NCBI GenBank assembly: GCA_032433595.1
Contig: JASWJB010000360.1
Location: 1 to 40,246, forward strand
Length of the DNA stretch: 40,246 bases
DNA from: Conoideocrella luteorostrata
Lineage: Eukaryota; Ascomycota; Sordariomycetes; Hypocreales; Clavicipitaceae
Reading direction: 5' to 3'
Shown here: positions 11,679 through 23,517 of the stretch, one piece after another
Position numbering within the stretch: position 1 is the first letter of the stretch
How the letters are laid out: every line of letters begins with the position of its first letter
The notes under the pieces: generated by a model
Seen by the model: only the letters and a program-made list of their open reading frames with translations
What the model was told of the DNA's origin: nothing
Databases searched by the model: none
Program-made: the position numbers and the translations under genes

Positions 11679-14600
11679 TCATTTACCCTTCCTTCCCGCC
11701 CCACTCGCTTGTGCCTCAGGAAAGATGTTCAGAGACGCCAAGATCTCATTTAACTCTTTGAGCCGAATCGGCTTTGTTCGAAACACGTTTACTCCGCTCT
11801 CAAGTGCCTCCCGTTGCGTACTATTTGCTGCCAGGCCCGTAAGAGCAACTATCGCCACAGGTTGGATCTGGTTTTGATGCTCGAAGCTGCGGATTTGCCT
11901 CGTAGCTTCTAGGCCATCCATTACTGGCATAGAAATATCCATAAGGATGCCTACAAAGTCATCGTGGTGTTGTTTATACATATCGACAGCCTCCTTGCCA
12001 TTGACTACGGGCGCATATGAGCAGCCGAGTTTACCCATGTATGCGGACAGTATCTTCAGATTAATGTTATTGTCATCGGCAAGCAAGAACTTTTTTGAAG
12101 GCTGTAAGCTCTTGTCTCCTTTCGACGTCATGTCTTGCAGTGGTGGTTCCTTTTGAATGGACGTCGGTGGCTCAGATTGTGATGATCCTACTAACGTCGC
12201 GGCTGGTACCTTCTTGCTCTCTTCGGAGGCAGACAATGGAACTGAAAGCGGCGACTCTTTTGTCATCGATACGTTAAAGGAACCGCGGGATCTCAGAGAC
12301 ATTGGAGGTCGAGGTGCCGGTAGCGAGACTTTGGGAAGACCTATCCACCGTCTATAAGCAAGCTGGATTGCCTTTGCAAGCTTGCGAGGTCCGATCCTAT
12401 TAAGAAAGTAGTAAGTAATCTTGCAGCTTGGATGAGGATATCACTGACAGCAGCAGACTTACGGCTGCGATATAAAGTCGAACACACCGCTGTGGCCAGA
12501 AGATTCATACGTTGAGAACCGACGATACGTCGCTAGGGCATCCTGACAGACAACCACATTTGGGCTATTTCCGAAACGGCGTACCTCGCTCAAAGACTCT
12601 GGCAGGGCATCTTCCCACCAGAGCACGACGTCTGGTGCTAGCTGCTCAGCGTTTCCGTCTGGAATAACATGCAGACGAAGTGTGTCGCGACAAATCCTCT
12701 CCACTATGGCCTGCCCGCTGCGACCCGCAACCGTTGTGGGTGAAAACCCGTGTAAACGGGCCCGCAGCCCGCTGAGCTCACGAACTCGCTGCTCGAATGA
12801 CTCATCTTCCTCAGGGAGGACAGTGTTTCGCGGCGACTGTTCTAATGGCAGTATGACACTTATTTTAGTCCCTATCCCAACTTTACTTTCGACTGAAATC
12901 TGGCCACGAAGTGCTGAGACGATCTTCTTGACAAGGCTTAGGCCAAGTCCAGTGCCCGATGCAAACTCATCTTCTTGCGCAAAGGGCTTGAACAGCCTGT
13001 GCCGGATGAAATCCAAGCTAACACCCTTGCCGGTGTCTTCAATAGTCAGTTTGACCTTGCGTTCGGACCTTGGCCGCCTGGACGTAGCTTTATCTTGGCT
13101 TAGTGAAACCCAAATTGAGCCATTGGCGGTGTATTTGAGGGAGTTTCCAAACAAGTTCATGACAATTCGACGAATCGCGCCACTTGGTACGCGAAGCATC
13201 CAATTGCAAGTCGGATCGATCAACAGGTAGACCGCTACGTTTCCAAAATGAAGCCTGTGCTCTCCACCGCCATGATCTGAACCGTTCATGTTTGGGCCAA
13301 GTTGCTCCATTGCCTGTGCGGTATCCATTTCTTGATGTGCTGCGGTGTCGGCTTGTGTCGCTGAAGGAGTCTGCCTAGACAATTGTTTGACGGACATTTG
13401 CTGGAAATTATAGCCTGCGAATATACTCTCGATTACTTCCTCCACGAGCCTGTCAAGTCTAGTATTCGATGATAGGTTCTTTTTGCCAAAGTACTCAGAG
13501 CCGTTGCTCCCTCTGCGCCTCGGGGACGACGCTGTTCTCCTCTTCGTTAGATTGTGCTGGGACGCGAAACTGTTAATCTTGGTGTAGTCGAGCAAGTGGT
13601 CAATGGTATCCAGCAGAGTTCGGCAGCAAGTCTCGATTGTGTGTGTTGCATTGCCTTGGAAGACGCTAAGATCTGTGTCGTTCAGGAGCTCTGTGCCGAG
13701 AATTACACCATGTAGAGGGGATCGCAGCTCATGAGATAATGACCCCAATGCGTCCGACTTTGCCTGATCAGCCTGTTGAGTTTGAACATTTTGAACCTCG
13801 GCGGCAATTAACTTGGTAACGGCTTTGAGGAGGCTCAACTCGCCCTCGATAGTAAAGACTCGCGTTGGCGTGTGGGTATATACGAAGCCGCCACTCAGCC
13901 AGCGCTCTCGTCGCGAATCCCACACCGGTATAAAAGCAACGCTGCGTGCACCCAGAAGAGCCTCGTGGATCAGAGCGCCGTCCTGGATGCGGCGGGATTG
14001 GACCTCGGACTGTCTTTGTGCACCCGAGCTACTGAATGAAGAAACGTCATGAACTGATTTGACGATTGACGAATTAGATGTCATTAATGACTTGATGCAC
14101 ATGTCATCCTCAGAAGAATCGCTTGATTGTAGTTCCCCTGTAGAGTCAAAGTTGAAAATTTTGCCCTCAGGATATCGCCGAAGCAGTTTTGCCAGGAATC
14201 TCTTCGATATGAGCGGTGTGTTTCGAGCGAATGCGGCTGCGTCTATGCTTGATCTCTCTGATGTAGAGAAGCCAAGGAGTTCACACATGGCATCCGGGGC
14301 TTCTTCCGGTGAGACTGGCAGTTGTTCATCGCTACTACTGGACGCGGACATTTGACCTGTCGTATCCCGGTTGGTGTCGTCACCAAGAGGACTTTGAACT
14401 GTTGACCTTCTATACGAGCCTAACGTGACGTCTAAGAACAGACACCCCTCCACTTCGAATGCTTCTCGGATGATGTTGGAAGCTCTGGAAAACACAGCTC
14501 GCCAATTTCTCTCTTCCGCATCCAGAGTCTCTGATTGCTCCAGCGTCTGACGTGTCCTCGGCTTGCGCGTTGCGTCGAAATAAGCGGTAGTCCCGTCTTT

Positions 14601-15614
14601 AAACGTGCCGCGGGGAGACCCAAACCAATTGGTTAATGTTGCCGAGCCGCTCATCAAATGATCTGGGTCTTCGTCCCTCGGCCCCTTGTCTTGGTGTTCA
14701 AGGTGTTGCTGCGTGGCGTTAAGGGCGCCTTCGCCTTCGAGGTTATCCGCGAACAGCGCCGGATTAGGTCCGTGTTGCCACCCAGACAAAGTGGATTTCC
14801 CTTCAATGAATGAACCAAGACCCCTATTTATGCGCTCGTTTCGACGATATGCGAGCTTTGATCTATTGGCCTCGAGGTGATTCATGATGGCGCCAGAGAT
14901 TTCCCTTAAGGCGCGGCTGTATTGACTATCCCAAGAGCCAACCCTTGTTGAGCTAACAACGCAGAAAACGCCAATGTTGATCCCCCGGCTCGAACGTATG
15001 GGCACACCGGCATAGAATTGGAAAGAGCTGCCAAAGTGATGACATGCCCTGGATAGTAATCGGTCGTCGGCGTTCAATTCAGGCACCAGAGAAATGGGAA
15101 GCTCCACGACTCCTTGAGACTGATCGGGCACAGGGCCGGGGCCGGTTTCGTACAGCACATGCTCACAGACGGCATGGCCGCGAGGGATTGCAGTACCACA
15201 GAGCCGGAGACCATCCGGACACTCATTGCTTGAAAGTCCGGGGACTAAAGATACCGATGGCGTCGCCTCTGCAATAACGTATTGGTAGGTTGCATCAAAA
15301 AGGGAAATAAAGGCGCGCTCAGTCGCTGTCCGGTGTGTTCCCAACTGAGCGAGCGCAGTTAAGACAGTATCCTTTGAACTCGACAGCTCGGAGCCATTTA
15401 ATGGTCGACCGGTCGCATTAATACGCGAGTCAGTGGGGAGCCAAGGTTCATATCTACAAGTTTGTGAACATCGGGGCGAAGACGGGGTGTTCCTTCTTGT
15501 TAAGGTGGCTTACTTGAAAGTCTCCCGCTCTCGAGCCAATTCTGATACCTGTTTGATGGGCGTCACCGCGAGGCTACCAGTCTTCTGGCTCGATGGTGTC
15601 TTTGTGTTGTCCAT
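11679..15614 (-). CDS. Hybrid sensor histidine kinase with receiver
   Basis: Two-component phosphorelay sensor, expected to pass phosphate from its own His to its own Asp and then to an HPt protein. Three exons read as 15614-15514, 15453-12463 and 12396-11679, giving about 1269 aa. The order is: short N-terminus; a GAF-like region at about 71-240; a Ser-rich linker; HisKA with phospho-acceptor His608 in SLSHELRSPLHG; HATPase with an N box near 799 (NLFGNSLKYTANG), a G1 box near 841 (DTGKGV) and a G2 box near 870 (GTGLGLSLVKK); and a C-terminal receiver with DD at its start, phospho-acceptor Asp1184 in LMDISMPVMDG, and Lys1239 in RTKP. No membrane segment was seen, so it is probably cytosolic. 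The ATG exon encodes MDNTKTPSSQ and is needed; starting at 15344 would use TTG. The family class among fungal hybrid kinases was not assigned. Confidence 0.92.
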
Positions 15615-16923
15615 GTCGAACTCAAGCCTCCGGCTCCGTGGCCTACGACCTGAGTCTGCAACAAGTTACTCGCGGTTTGGCTGTGAGTTTGCAACTGGAG
15701 GTTGACGTCGAAGCGAGCTGAGGCTGAGGGTCCGAAGTGGCAAATATTGGCAAGGATTATCGGCGTGAATTCAGCGGGATTTCGATCGAAAATGCAACAC
15801 CCCTTTTGCATCGCTTTTTTGGCTCTTTAAAATCCCATTTTGATTCGCGAAACGCCGTAGTTCGTACGGCGCATCGAAACCATCTCTGCGAAGAGGGCTT
15901 GCGTAAAGAGGATGACAAGCTAGAAATTGAACAGCAAGGTCTAGGACTGGAATGTCATTGTCGGTCAAAGCCCGTCTGCGTCTGGCTCTGCAGTTAGGTC
16001 CTAGTGAGTGCCGCTGGGTGGGTGTCAGGTGCTGTAGCATTCGTCCAGCGGATTCCCTTTTTTCCTGCCTCGGCTTGGCGGCACCAACAATTTGTACAGA
16101 GTCCAAAGGGTCTCGGCTTGCGACTAAATTAGGGAAGCGTTGTATAGCCCCTCTTTGCGTTAAACCAGCACCCCTGTTGGATGCAAACCATCATGCAACC
16201 ATGGCTGAAGCTGGACTCGTGCGACACTAGACAGCAGACCTACCCCGAGCGCTGAACGTAAAGACGGGATGCAACGCAAGTCAAGGCGCAAGGGGGGGTA
16301 GGTAGTCCCGACGCATCAAAACTTGTCGAAGGATGAGATTGAGGACAATTTATCACAGCGAACGTCACACAACTAGATTAAATCTATGCTTCAACAGTCA
16401 GCGCAGCTAATAGAAGAAAGCATGGCTTGCTTGCATCAGTACATCCCTTGCTTCTTTTGATTACCCATTGATGTTACCATCGTCCTTGTATGCCTGCAGC
16501 CGTCTAGTCATTTCATTCACTCCGCCCACCGTCTGCGTCCGAGAAAAATGGGATATGGAATGCGTATAAAATAAATGTCGGGACGAATAGTATGCGCCTC
16601 TCATGGGCGGCCTTTTGAGGCTTGCATGCAGTCGTGATCTAGCCCATCTAGTTAGTACAGTTCTGGTCGTGGACTCGCTGCAGGCGGACCAACCATCGCC
16701 TTAACCGCCTCGTAATGATCCAAGACCCAGTTCTTTCTAGTTGGGAAGTCTTGGAATTCCCATCAGATATGAACTATGTCCGTTCTCCCGGCGTGTCTAT
16801 TCTCCTGCTTGTTGAGAACAGTGCTTCTTCCCTCGCACTGCTAGCTAACCATGGCCATGACCGATGAGGCTAAAATGGGAATCTGTCGAGAATGCCCAGT
16901 TATTTGACTAAGCTTCCACTTCA
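15615..16923. other. Histidine kinase upstream region
   Basis: The first several hundred bases should hold the histidine kinase promoter and leader. The short frames across 15.7-16.2 kb lie on both strands and show no domain. Nothing recognisable was found in 16.3-16.9 kb, although lost 5' parts of the DUF6594-like relic could lie there. Confidence 0.45.
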
Positions 16924-17268
16924 CGGATCGACGAGGAAGCCTTTTACTTTCTTGACTCCAAGTTTCTTCCTCGCAGCAAGGAGTTTGAAGAGGGAAAGCC
17001 ACCGGATGAGATCTCGCCACTGGCGGACAAACCGATTCGACTCTTGGTTGCTCTTGTGGTAGTTTTAGTTTTTGTTGCACCCATGTGTATTATGTCCGTG
17101 CGTCCCTCACCGATAACAAGTTTGATCACATCGTGAGTGTTCATGGTTATGTTCGCGTGTGTCTTGTCGTTCGCGGTCAAGACCTCGATTGTTGAGACCC
17201 TGGTGGTAACTGCCACTTATTCAGCGGACCTTGCAGTGTTCGTGGGGACATATACTTCCACTGGATAA
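16924..17268 (+). pseudogene. DUF6594-like membrane protein remnant
   Basis: A plus-strand frame encodes RIDEEAFYFLDSKFLPRS, an acidic linker, and then two hydrophobic segments (PIRLLVALVVVLVFVAPMCI and VFMVMFACVLSFAV). It ends VVTATYSADLAVFVGTYTS and stops at 17266-17268. The end strongly recalls the C-terminus of fungal DUF6594 proteins, where membrane helices are followed by an 'ATAAYAAVLVVFVG'-type segment. An in-frame TGA at 17134-17136 splits the two membrane segments. No start codon or N-terminal half was found upstream. I read it as a decayed fragment; the TGA falls at a GTGAGT that could be an intron donor, but the coding runs straight through it. No function can be claimed. Confidence 0.6.
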
Positions 17269-17838
17269 GGCTCTTGCCATGGCCAGTGACTAGGCGTTCG
17301 ATTCCGACTGATTCTTGGATTCTGAATCTCATAAGATCTTGATTTGGGTTTTTAGACGTAAGTTATACGATTAAGAGGCCTATGACTCGGCGACTATGTT
17401 CTCTAGTCGGCCTGCCAACCAGTACTTCAACACGTTCCTCTGCAAGGCCAAGCAAGCCACTCAATACTGATACGAATCGCAATGAGAGCCAACCTAAATA
17501 CCGAATAATAATGTGTACCTAGTGGGGCGTAGCAGACCGAAATGTCGGCCCAGTTGACTACTGAACAGGAATCTCTGCACCAAAGAAATTCGTAAGAAAT
17601 ATCTAGAGCCTCTAAATACAAGCAGGGCATATCCCCTCAGTCATGTACTCGTCATCATGAAATAAAATTAAATAATTGAACCCACGCTCGCCTAGCCGAA
17701 AAAAAAAAGGGCCGTAATTCCCTTAATGTCTTTTTTAGTTACAAGTGTAAATCCAGTCGGCAACTGCAGCTTTTGAGAGGAATACACCTTGAAGTAAATA
17801 TTTGCAACACTCTCGTATTATGTGAGCCATATGCTACC
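17269..17838. other. Intergenic AT-rich spacer
   Basis: No gene was found. The part next to 17839 is AT-rich with an A run at about 17699-17708, and is probably the 3' UTR of the minus-strand gene that ends at 17839. Confidence 0.5.
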
Positions 17839-18580
17839 TTATATCCCGTATAAGCTATCTACCAGTTCCGTGTTTGCGCCCAGCTTTCTCCTTTTCGACG
17901 GCTGCTCATTTTCTGCGTGTGACGGATCATATGAGCCAACACCAAATATTTGCGCATGCTGTCTTTCTTCCAGCAGGTAGTCATAGTAGTCGCGGCTTAA
18001 TGAGGGAGTTGAAGATATGGATTGAGTCCCAATAGAAAAGTTGTCCGAGCTTGTGCTTACATTCGTGGTCGGATATTCTGATTCAATCGGGGAGGTGCAA
18101 TTCGAGCTATAGCTATTCGAAATCCACGGAGACGCATGCGAAGAACTGTCGTCTGGTGTTAAGACTAAAGCGCTATCTCCTAGAGGCGGACTAAGCGAGC
18201 TACATTGTAATACGGGGAGAACACTAATGTAAGTCAGTATAGATGTTCCAATATATATTCTTATGCGTTATTCCATACCTCGAGGGTGATAGATCTGACG
18301 GTGAAGTTGCGAAAAAGGAATCTAAATTATAGAGTGCGTTCGTGGCAGGCTCGACCTGCATTTGTAGCTCGTGATTCCAGAAATTTGGCACTGGCGGCGT
18401 CCGCGGTGTAGTTAGACGCAAAGCGTAGCTTCTGGGCGGGCTGGTGAGTTGTGAAACGTCTCCGTATTCGTTGCCGTCTTGATATATTCTCTCCTTCTCT
18501 TCAGCGGATGGTGGAAGCAGAGACGCGGAGACCAATACATAGCCTTGCCAGGTCTTGACTGAGAGAAATTGATCTTCCAT
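17839..18580 (-). CDS. Hypothetical Ser/Pro-rich nuclear-type protein
   Basis: I do not recognise the family. Two exons, 18580-18279 and 18223-17839, give about 228 aa. The start is the ATG of MEDQFLSVKTWQGYVLV; the reading frame above it uses GTG. The first 30 residues look globular. The rest is rich in Ser, Pro and Thr (SPPRS, TPRTPPVP, TPDDSSSH, SIGTQSISSTPSLSRDYY), as in disordered regulatory proteins. A basic cluster PSKRRK near the end could be a nuclear signal. The intron donor GTATGG at 18278 fits three in-frame acceptors: CATTAG ending at 18224, ATGTAG ending at 18200, and CTTAG ending at 18191. The first follows a TACTGAC branch point best. The product could therefore vary by up to 11 residues. 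Function unknown. Confidence 0.65.
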
Positions 18581-19630
18581 GATGTGATGCACTAAATCTT
18601 GATTGGACCGTGGCCAAACATCAAAGAAGAACAGACAAGACGAAGATGGGGAAAAAGCTTTCCTGGCTGGTCTTGATGAAAGGAATGCTCAAAGCTGTGG
18701 AATCGAAGAGGTCGGATGCTGATGATGGGAATGGTGACTTGTGCACTGGGTGCTCTCCAAAGTTCAATCCTGTAAGTTATGATGTGTGCAGCACAACGAG
18801 TCGGGACCATTTGAAGACCCTGAGGAATTATTGACTACATCCTGGTTTGGGGGTCATGTGGGGGTAGCTAGTGACGTAAACGTGCCCGGAACAAGACCAT
18901 GCCATCCAGAGAGATGGGAATCTGGGGTGGAAATCAGAAAACCGATCAAGTGGGTGGCAAAGGTGGATGGGAGTCGAGTTCCCTGCTTCGAGCACTAGTA
19001 CCACAACGGAGGGTCCTCCGTACCGTACAGCCAAGCGCAACGGGCCAGTAAGCAGCTAGGTAGTCTGGCAATCAAGCCATAGAGAGCGCTGCGCTGCGTT
19101 TGCTCCGGAAATAACAGTGGCCCGCCCAGCTACGTCGCATCGGGCGATGCTGACAGGCCAATCACGCCTACACTGTGTGCTCCGTAGGCATTGTCGCATC
19201 TCGATCTGACCCTTCCGTCCGTCATGGCTGCGAAGTGTGCGTCATGCTACCTGTTTTGTTGACTTTTCGTGCGACATGGCATTGCTGTATGGCACCATTA
19301 TTTTGCGAGTTGGGCAGGGCCATGATTTGTAGTTGTGCGGAATGCACAAGCGGATAACCCGCCCTGAGCAGTCCACTTTACTGTATGCGTGCATCACAAA
19401 CCCAGCGGAGCATCGTCTCCGGGCAGAGCCTACTCTATTACATCCAGCATGCATCATCTGCGTGGCCTATTTGCCCACGTTGGCCCTCCCCCCGTTTTCC
19501 GATCCCCCTCTTGCAAAGGACAAATACCGAGGATGACGCTCAATCTTTCTTGAAGCTCTCATGGCCACGCTGTGCGGAGCTATAAACCAACCCTTGGAGA
19601 ACGACATTGCCCGTCGAGCAGCATCACATA
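18581..19630. other. Divergent intergenic region with TATA box
   Basis: This 1.05-kb space separates two divergent hypothetical genes. TATAAA at 19581-19586 lies about 45 bp before the ATG of the plus-strand gene, implying a very short leader. The open frames across it overlap on both strands and show no domain. Confidence 0.55.
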
Positions 19631-20446
19631 ATGCCCAAGAAGCTCTCAAAGTCAAAGGCCGTCAAAAGTGCCCCCCGGCGGCGCTCACCCGCGGCGACGA
19701 AATTTACAATCGACGGCGTCGCAAAGCCTTCAGCCCGAAAGGAAAGCTGTATCTCTCTCGCCCAGTATGACAACATGAACCGTCTCTTCGCTGCGTATTT
19801 CCCCGAAACTGCAGAGGAGCTTGTTCTACGGAGTCAAAGGAAGCTGGAGGCCGTGTTTGCAGGTGAGCGAGAGCGCTGCGTTGTGCGGCAGGAACCGCCA
19901 CCCCATGTAGCACCAACCCGTAGCCTTGATGCCACCTGCGAGTCAAATAATACCGAAACAGCTTCTGAGAGCAAATTGCGCGACGACGTGAACATGTATT
20001 CCTACGCCGACGATTCGCCAACAATGATGCTGGACGAGAATGATACGTTTTGTGCATTTGACATTTTTTGGTCGACATCACCTGGCGCATCTGGTCGTTG
20101 CGATTTGGACTCACCGGAGCTGAGCCCAACTAGTGCAACAGACACTTCGTTTAATCTTCCTGAACTCAACTCCTTCGGTAAACCAGGGCCGTTGAATGAC
20201 CTTTGGGGCGCAAGCACCTTGGGTGGAGTTCAGCTCAACCTTGCTGAACCTGACCGACTGCAAGGTGCTAATGACGGCATACCTCAAAGTGATGACGAAG
20301 GCCACCCCGACGTAAGCCTGGATAGCAATTTAGGTGACTCTCAAGTAGAGACAGAGGATGAACTCAGCCAGGTACGAGCAAAACTGGCCAAGTTAGAGGT
20401 CTCTCTTCACGAGCACACCAGGAGCGAATTGATGCGATTGGCATAG
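19631..20446 (+). CDS. Hypothetical acidic Ser-rich protein
   Basis: Single-exon frame of 271 aa; function not recognised. I chose the ATG at 19631 (MPKKLSKSKAVKSAPRRRS), because the frame extends upstream only to a TTG. The N-terminal 30 residues are strongly basic and could direct the protein to the nucleus. The segment ISLAQYDNMNRLFAAYFPET followed by AEELVLRSQRKLEAVF looks helical. The middle and end are acidic and Ser/Asp-rich with no clear domain, and the last 40 residues (DELSQVRAKLAKLEVSLHEH) could form a short coiled coil. A TATAAA box lies at 19581. It is transcribed away from the 228-aa gene on the other strand. A DNA-binding or transcription-linked role is only a guess from composition. 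Confidence 0.6.
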   Translation: MPKKLSKSKAVKSAPRRRSPAATKFTIDGVAKPSARKESCISLAQYDNMNRLFAAYFPETAEELVLRSQRKLEAVFAGERERCVVRQEPPPHVAPTRSLDATCESNNTETASESKLRDDVNMYSYADDSPTMMLDENDTFCAFDIFWSTSPGASGRCDLDSPELSPTSATDTSFNLPELNSFGKPGPLNDLWGASTLGGVQLNLAEPDRLQGANDGIPQSDDEGHPDVSLDSNLGDSQVETEDELSQVRAKLAKLEVSLHEHTRSELMRLA

Positions 20447-21579
20447 TATAGTTCAACATGCATGAGATCAATAGAGCATGGCTCGCGCGCATCTATGTTC
20501 TTGCTTTTCACTATGTCGCTATGTCACTGTGAAATAATGCATCCTCCGTCAGGTGCAAATTACTCCCCTCGAGTTTTGAGTATTTGGAGGACAAACCTTT
20601 GCTGTCCAATCGATGTCCCGTTTCAACTCTCAGCATCTATCTGCTGGAGGAAAGGGAACTTTATCTAATCGTTCGCAAATCTGGTTTATTGGCAATAATC
20701 GGTCAACAAGTCCATAGTAGAGCCGCGATTCTACTCGAACACCAAAAAAGGGCGCCCGGCGAAGATAACGAATGATCTTGAAGTTCTCGAGTTTAATACG
20801 CAAACGAAGGTTGGTTGGTCTCCCCACAGTTGGTTGCAATGGCATACAATTGCCCGAACATCTCTCGTGCTCTGTAGGAAACTACAAGGCATTCATACAG
20901 AAAGACCGTCCTTGTCAGTCTTTCAATTGCCATACTATGCGGGTGAAACTTGATTGAAACTCTCGATTCTCTTCTCAACAGATGATGACGAGAGCATCAC
21001 CTGAGCTAAGCACGGGCCCGGCCAGCTACAGCAATTGAGCGGGAAGTGGCGCCGTCAAATGTTATACTATGCGATCGTTGCGATGCAATCAAAGCATGTT
21101 CTTTTTGTGTTGAATGGCGCACTCACTATGCACTTACGTTATATTTAAAACTAAAAGATAAAGGTGCGCTCCGTAACTACAGGGTACGAGTGTCGCGTGA
21201 TAGACTTAAATCCACCATTCTGTTCTTTATGCAGTGTGGTTTTTGCACACCGTTCGTCACGACAGGAATTGCGATCTTCCAAGCAAAATTGGCTTGATGC
21301 CGTGTCGACCACTAGAATCCCCAGGCGCCGGAATCCACGATCTCTGTTTCTTCTGATTGCCCCAACGAGCCAAGTACATCCATGTCCAGAGTACAGGGGC
21401 GTAGGATTAGACAATAATGTGCTTGGAGAGACTTGGAGTAGCCACCTTTTAGCACAGGCATCAAACAGACCTCATGTCCCAAAAATTCTTGCAACTTTGG
21501 TTTCGGCTTTCCTCTTAAAAGATGGTGCCTTGTGAGATTCCCATCTTGAGACTCGCTCAAGATTACTTGGTTGCTTGTG
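20447..21579. other. Intergenic region, no gene seen
   Basis: About 1.1 kb between the 271-aa gene and the end of the HET pseudogene. Open frames of 60-120 codons occur on both strands but lack domains and overlap one another. No repeat was recognised. Confidence 0.5.
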
Positions 21580-23517
21580 CTACCCAGTAGGAGCCTCCGT
21601 GGTTCTCCTGTTGACTTGACGGGTTGAAAATCTGCCATTGGGGCGCGGGTCCAGAAACACCTTGCTGCCGGCGACGCCTAGTAAATACACCGGAACTCTC
21701 GCAAGACGACCGGAGAGGGCAATGACGCCAGTGTGGTCAGCAAACGCTGTGCCAGTTGGTTTCACGGATATATGCTTTAGAGTTGCGCATGGCGACATGA
21801 ACTCAATGTTGTGGTCTACGTGCCTCGCAAACGGGCGCCAGAGCCGGTACTGAATGGGCCACAAGACGGACACCCAGGACCATGACGGGGTGGTAACTCT
21901 TGGCGTCTCTATCTCCGGAAAGCCTTCTTCCTACCCACGTGTCTCGCAGAACCAGACAAGCGATCGTACAATGTCACCTTTCCAGACTCTCAGGTAGTAT
22001 TGATCTGTCAAGGCGACTCTCATGCGCTGTACTACTCTCTCAATAGCCAAAATACGATCCTCATCACGCGAGAACTTCCTTGAGCTATAATCTTGAAGGA
22101 TTCGTCTCCAAAAGAGATAGAAGTCGCTCGGGACAAGGTGTATGGAGGGCCTTGCACCAATAAGGAGTTATGTTTTCATCTTTCGCTCATTCGAGTCCCT
22201 GAAACCGGGTGAAGGATCGCCGCGGAGACCTAAAGGACGGATGTCGGCAGCGCTCAAGCGGCAACAATTCCAGTAAAGGCCTTTGGGGGTCATGGTTAAA
22301 ACTCGGACGGACAGAAGCCTCTCTTGAAACGTCCACCCGCGCTCATCAAGCTCACACATGGGCCTCCTCGGGAAGTTCCCGTTGGATTCAAGTCAGCAGT
22401 AGATGGACTCTGGGCTTCCCTTGTCGAATCCGGGTATCCGGCCTCCGTTAATAAAGGGGCGGTCCACTCCTCGAGCGGCTTCATAGAGCGAGCAGGATCG
22501 CCAGGTGTCGGAGTCTATATCATTTCGGGGCTCTATGCAAACCCATTGCTCTTTATTCTGTCGAGGCACTTTGCTCTTTCGAGGCTCTTTGCTCTGTCGA
22601 GGGTATTTGCTCGCTCGAGGGCTGTCCCCAAAAGCAAGAGTAAAGACGGCATTGCCGTAGATGGATCCCATCTTCGAAGCCTCCCTATGCCAGTCTCCTT
22701 TCTGTCCCTGCATTATACACTTTGAAAAGCTGGGTTAGCTCAGAGCTGACCCAGGGTGGAAGTTTTGAACTCACCAATGCGTCAATCCAAACGTACCTAA
22801 TGCCTAGCATTCTCGCCACTATAGAGGCATCACAATAGAGCGTAGGGAGCAATGTAGTTGTGTAACCCTTGACGAAAACATTCTGGGTAGCTGAGTTTAG
22901 CTGCTGGTCTGAACGAGGATTATTCGGCCATCTGTAGCTGACGGCAATATATTGCAATTTGTGTTCGCTCCGGACCCCCACCACTTTGATGGCAGCTGGC
23001 AAGGCCGGCGCCTTCAAAAGTCCATTTGGCAGAGAGGGCTCCCCGAGGTCAATAAGGCGCTTGGATATTCTGCTTTCCAGTCATTTACCTGGTTGCAGCA
23101 CTCAGCGTGGCAATTCTGACATTCCTGGAGCCAGAACTTTGCAACAGACATGCACGCATCAACATGGCGGCCTTGTTTGTACAGGCTCCTCTGCGTGTTG
23201 TATATCTTGCAGAACTCGCCTTGCATACGTTTGTGGCTAGCTACTAACTGTCTGAAATAAACGTTCTCAACCTCACCTTCCCGGCCTTCTTCAACAAGAT
23301 ACGGCAGCAGTTTGTCCTGGCAAAGGCAGTCAATCAAATCCGATACCTCCAACCTGCACTCTTCTGCGGGTCGCGCTTGGCAGGTATCAGCATGTGCATG
23401 GATCCTCAACTCAGCATTCACCATCCTATGTGTCAGGTTCATTTGCTCCGGGCATCGCCCAAGTATTTTCTGAAGGCGAGAATCTTTGCTACTCCACACG
23501 AGACCATTTCCTGCCAT
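21580..23517 (-). pseudogene. HET-domain gene, disrupted
   Basis: HET proteins act in heterokaryon incompatibility and cell death in filamentous fungi. The N-terminal part from 23517 has a Cys/His-rich segment (WLQECQNCHAECC). The HET core follows: LQYIAVSYRWP, ARMLGIRYVWIDAL, CIMQGQKGDWHREASKMGSI, DERGWTFQERLLSVRVL. Then come an acidic helical part and PSWSWVSV. One intron, 22774-22720 (55 bp), is clean: its removal joins IDAL to CIMQ. Four lesions remain. There is a one-base frame break at about 23056-23062, between KAEYP and KRLIDLG. There are also three in-frame stops, TGA 22395-22393, TAA 22170-22168 and TAG 21933-21931. The codon frame is otherwise kept on both sides of each stop, so this is a fairly young pseudogene. 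Some stops could in principle be bridged by extra introns, but no good splice pair was seen. Confidence 0.8.
22551..22622. repeat. 18-bp tandem repeat inside HET pseudogene
   Basis: Four imperfect 18-bp units (22551-22568, 22569-22586, 22587-22604, 22605-22622). On the minus strand they encode the hexapeptide PR-x-S/N-K-x four times. The units differ by several bases but keep the frame. They insert a short, basic, Ser/Lys-rich stretch into the HET region just after FTLAFGDS. Confidence 0.85.

Noticed and set aside
15344..15344. Start of the histidine kinase at 15344
   Set aside because: The codon there is TTG; the frame continues upstream through a good intron to an ATG at 15614 with a sensible N-terminus.
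17285..17315. GCGTTCGATTCCGAC resembles a tRNA T-loop
   Set aside because: Flanking bases do not form a 5-bp T-stem and no cloverleaf could be built.
19704..20129. 141-codon minus-strand frame inside the 271-aa gene
   Set aside because: Shadow of the plus-strand gene; the plus frame is longer, has an ATG with a TATA box and more protein-like composition.
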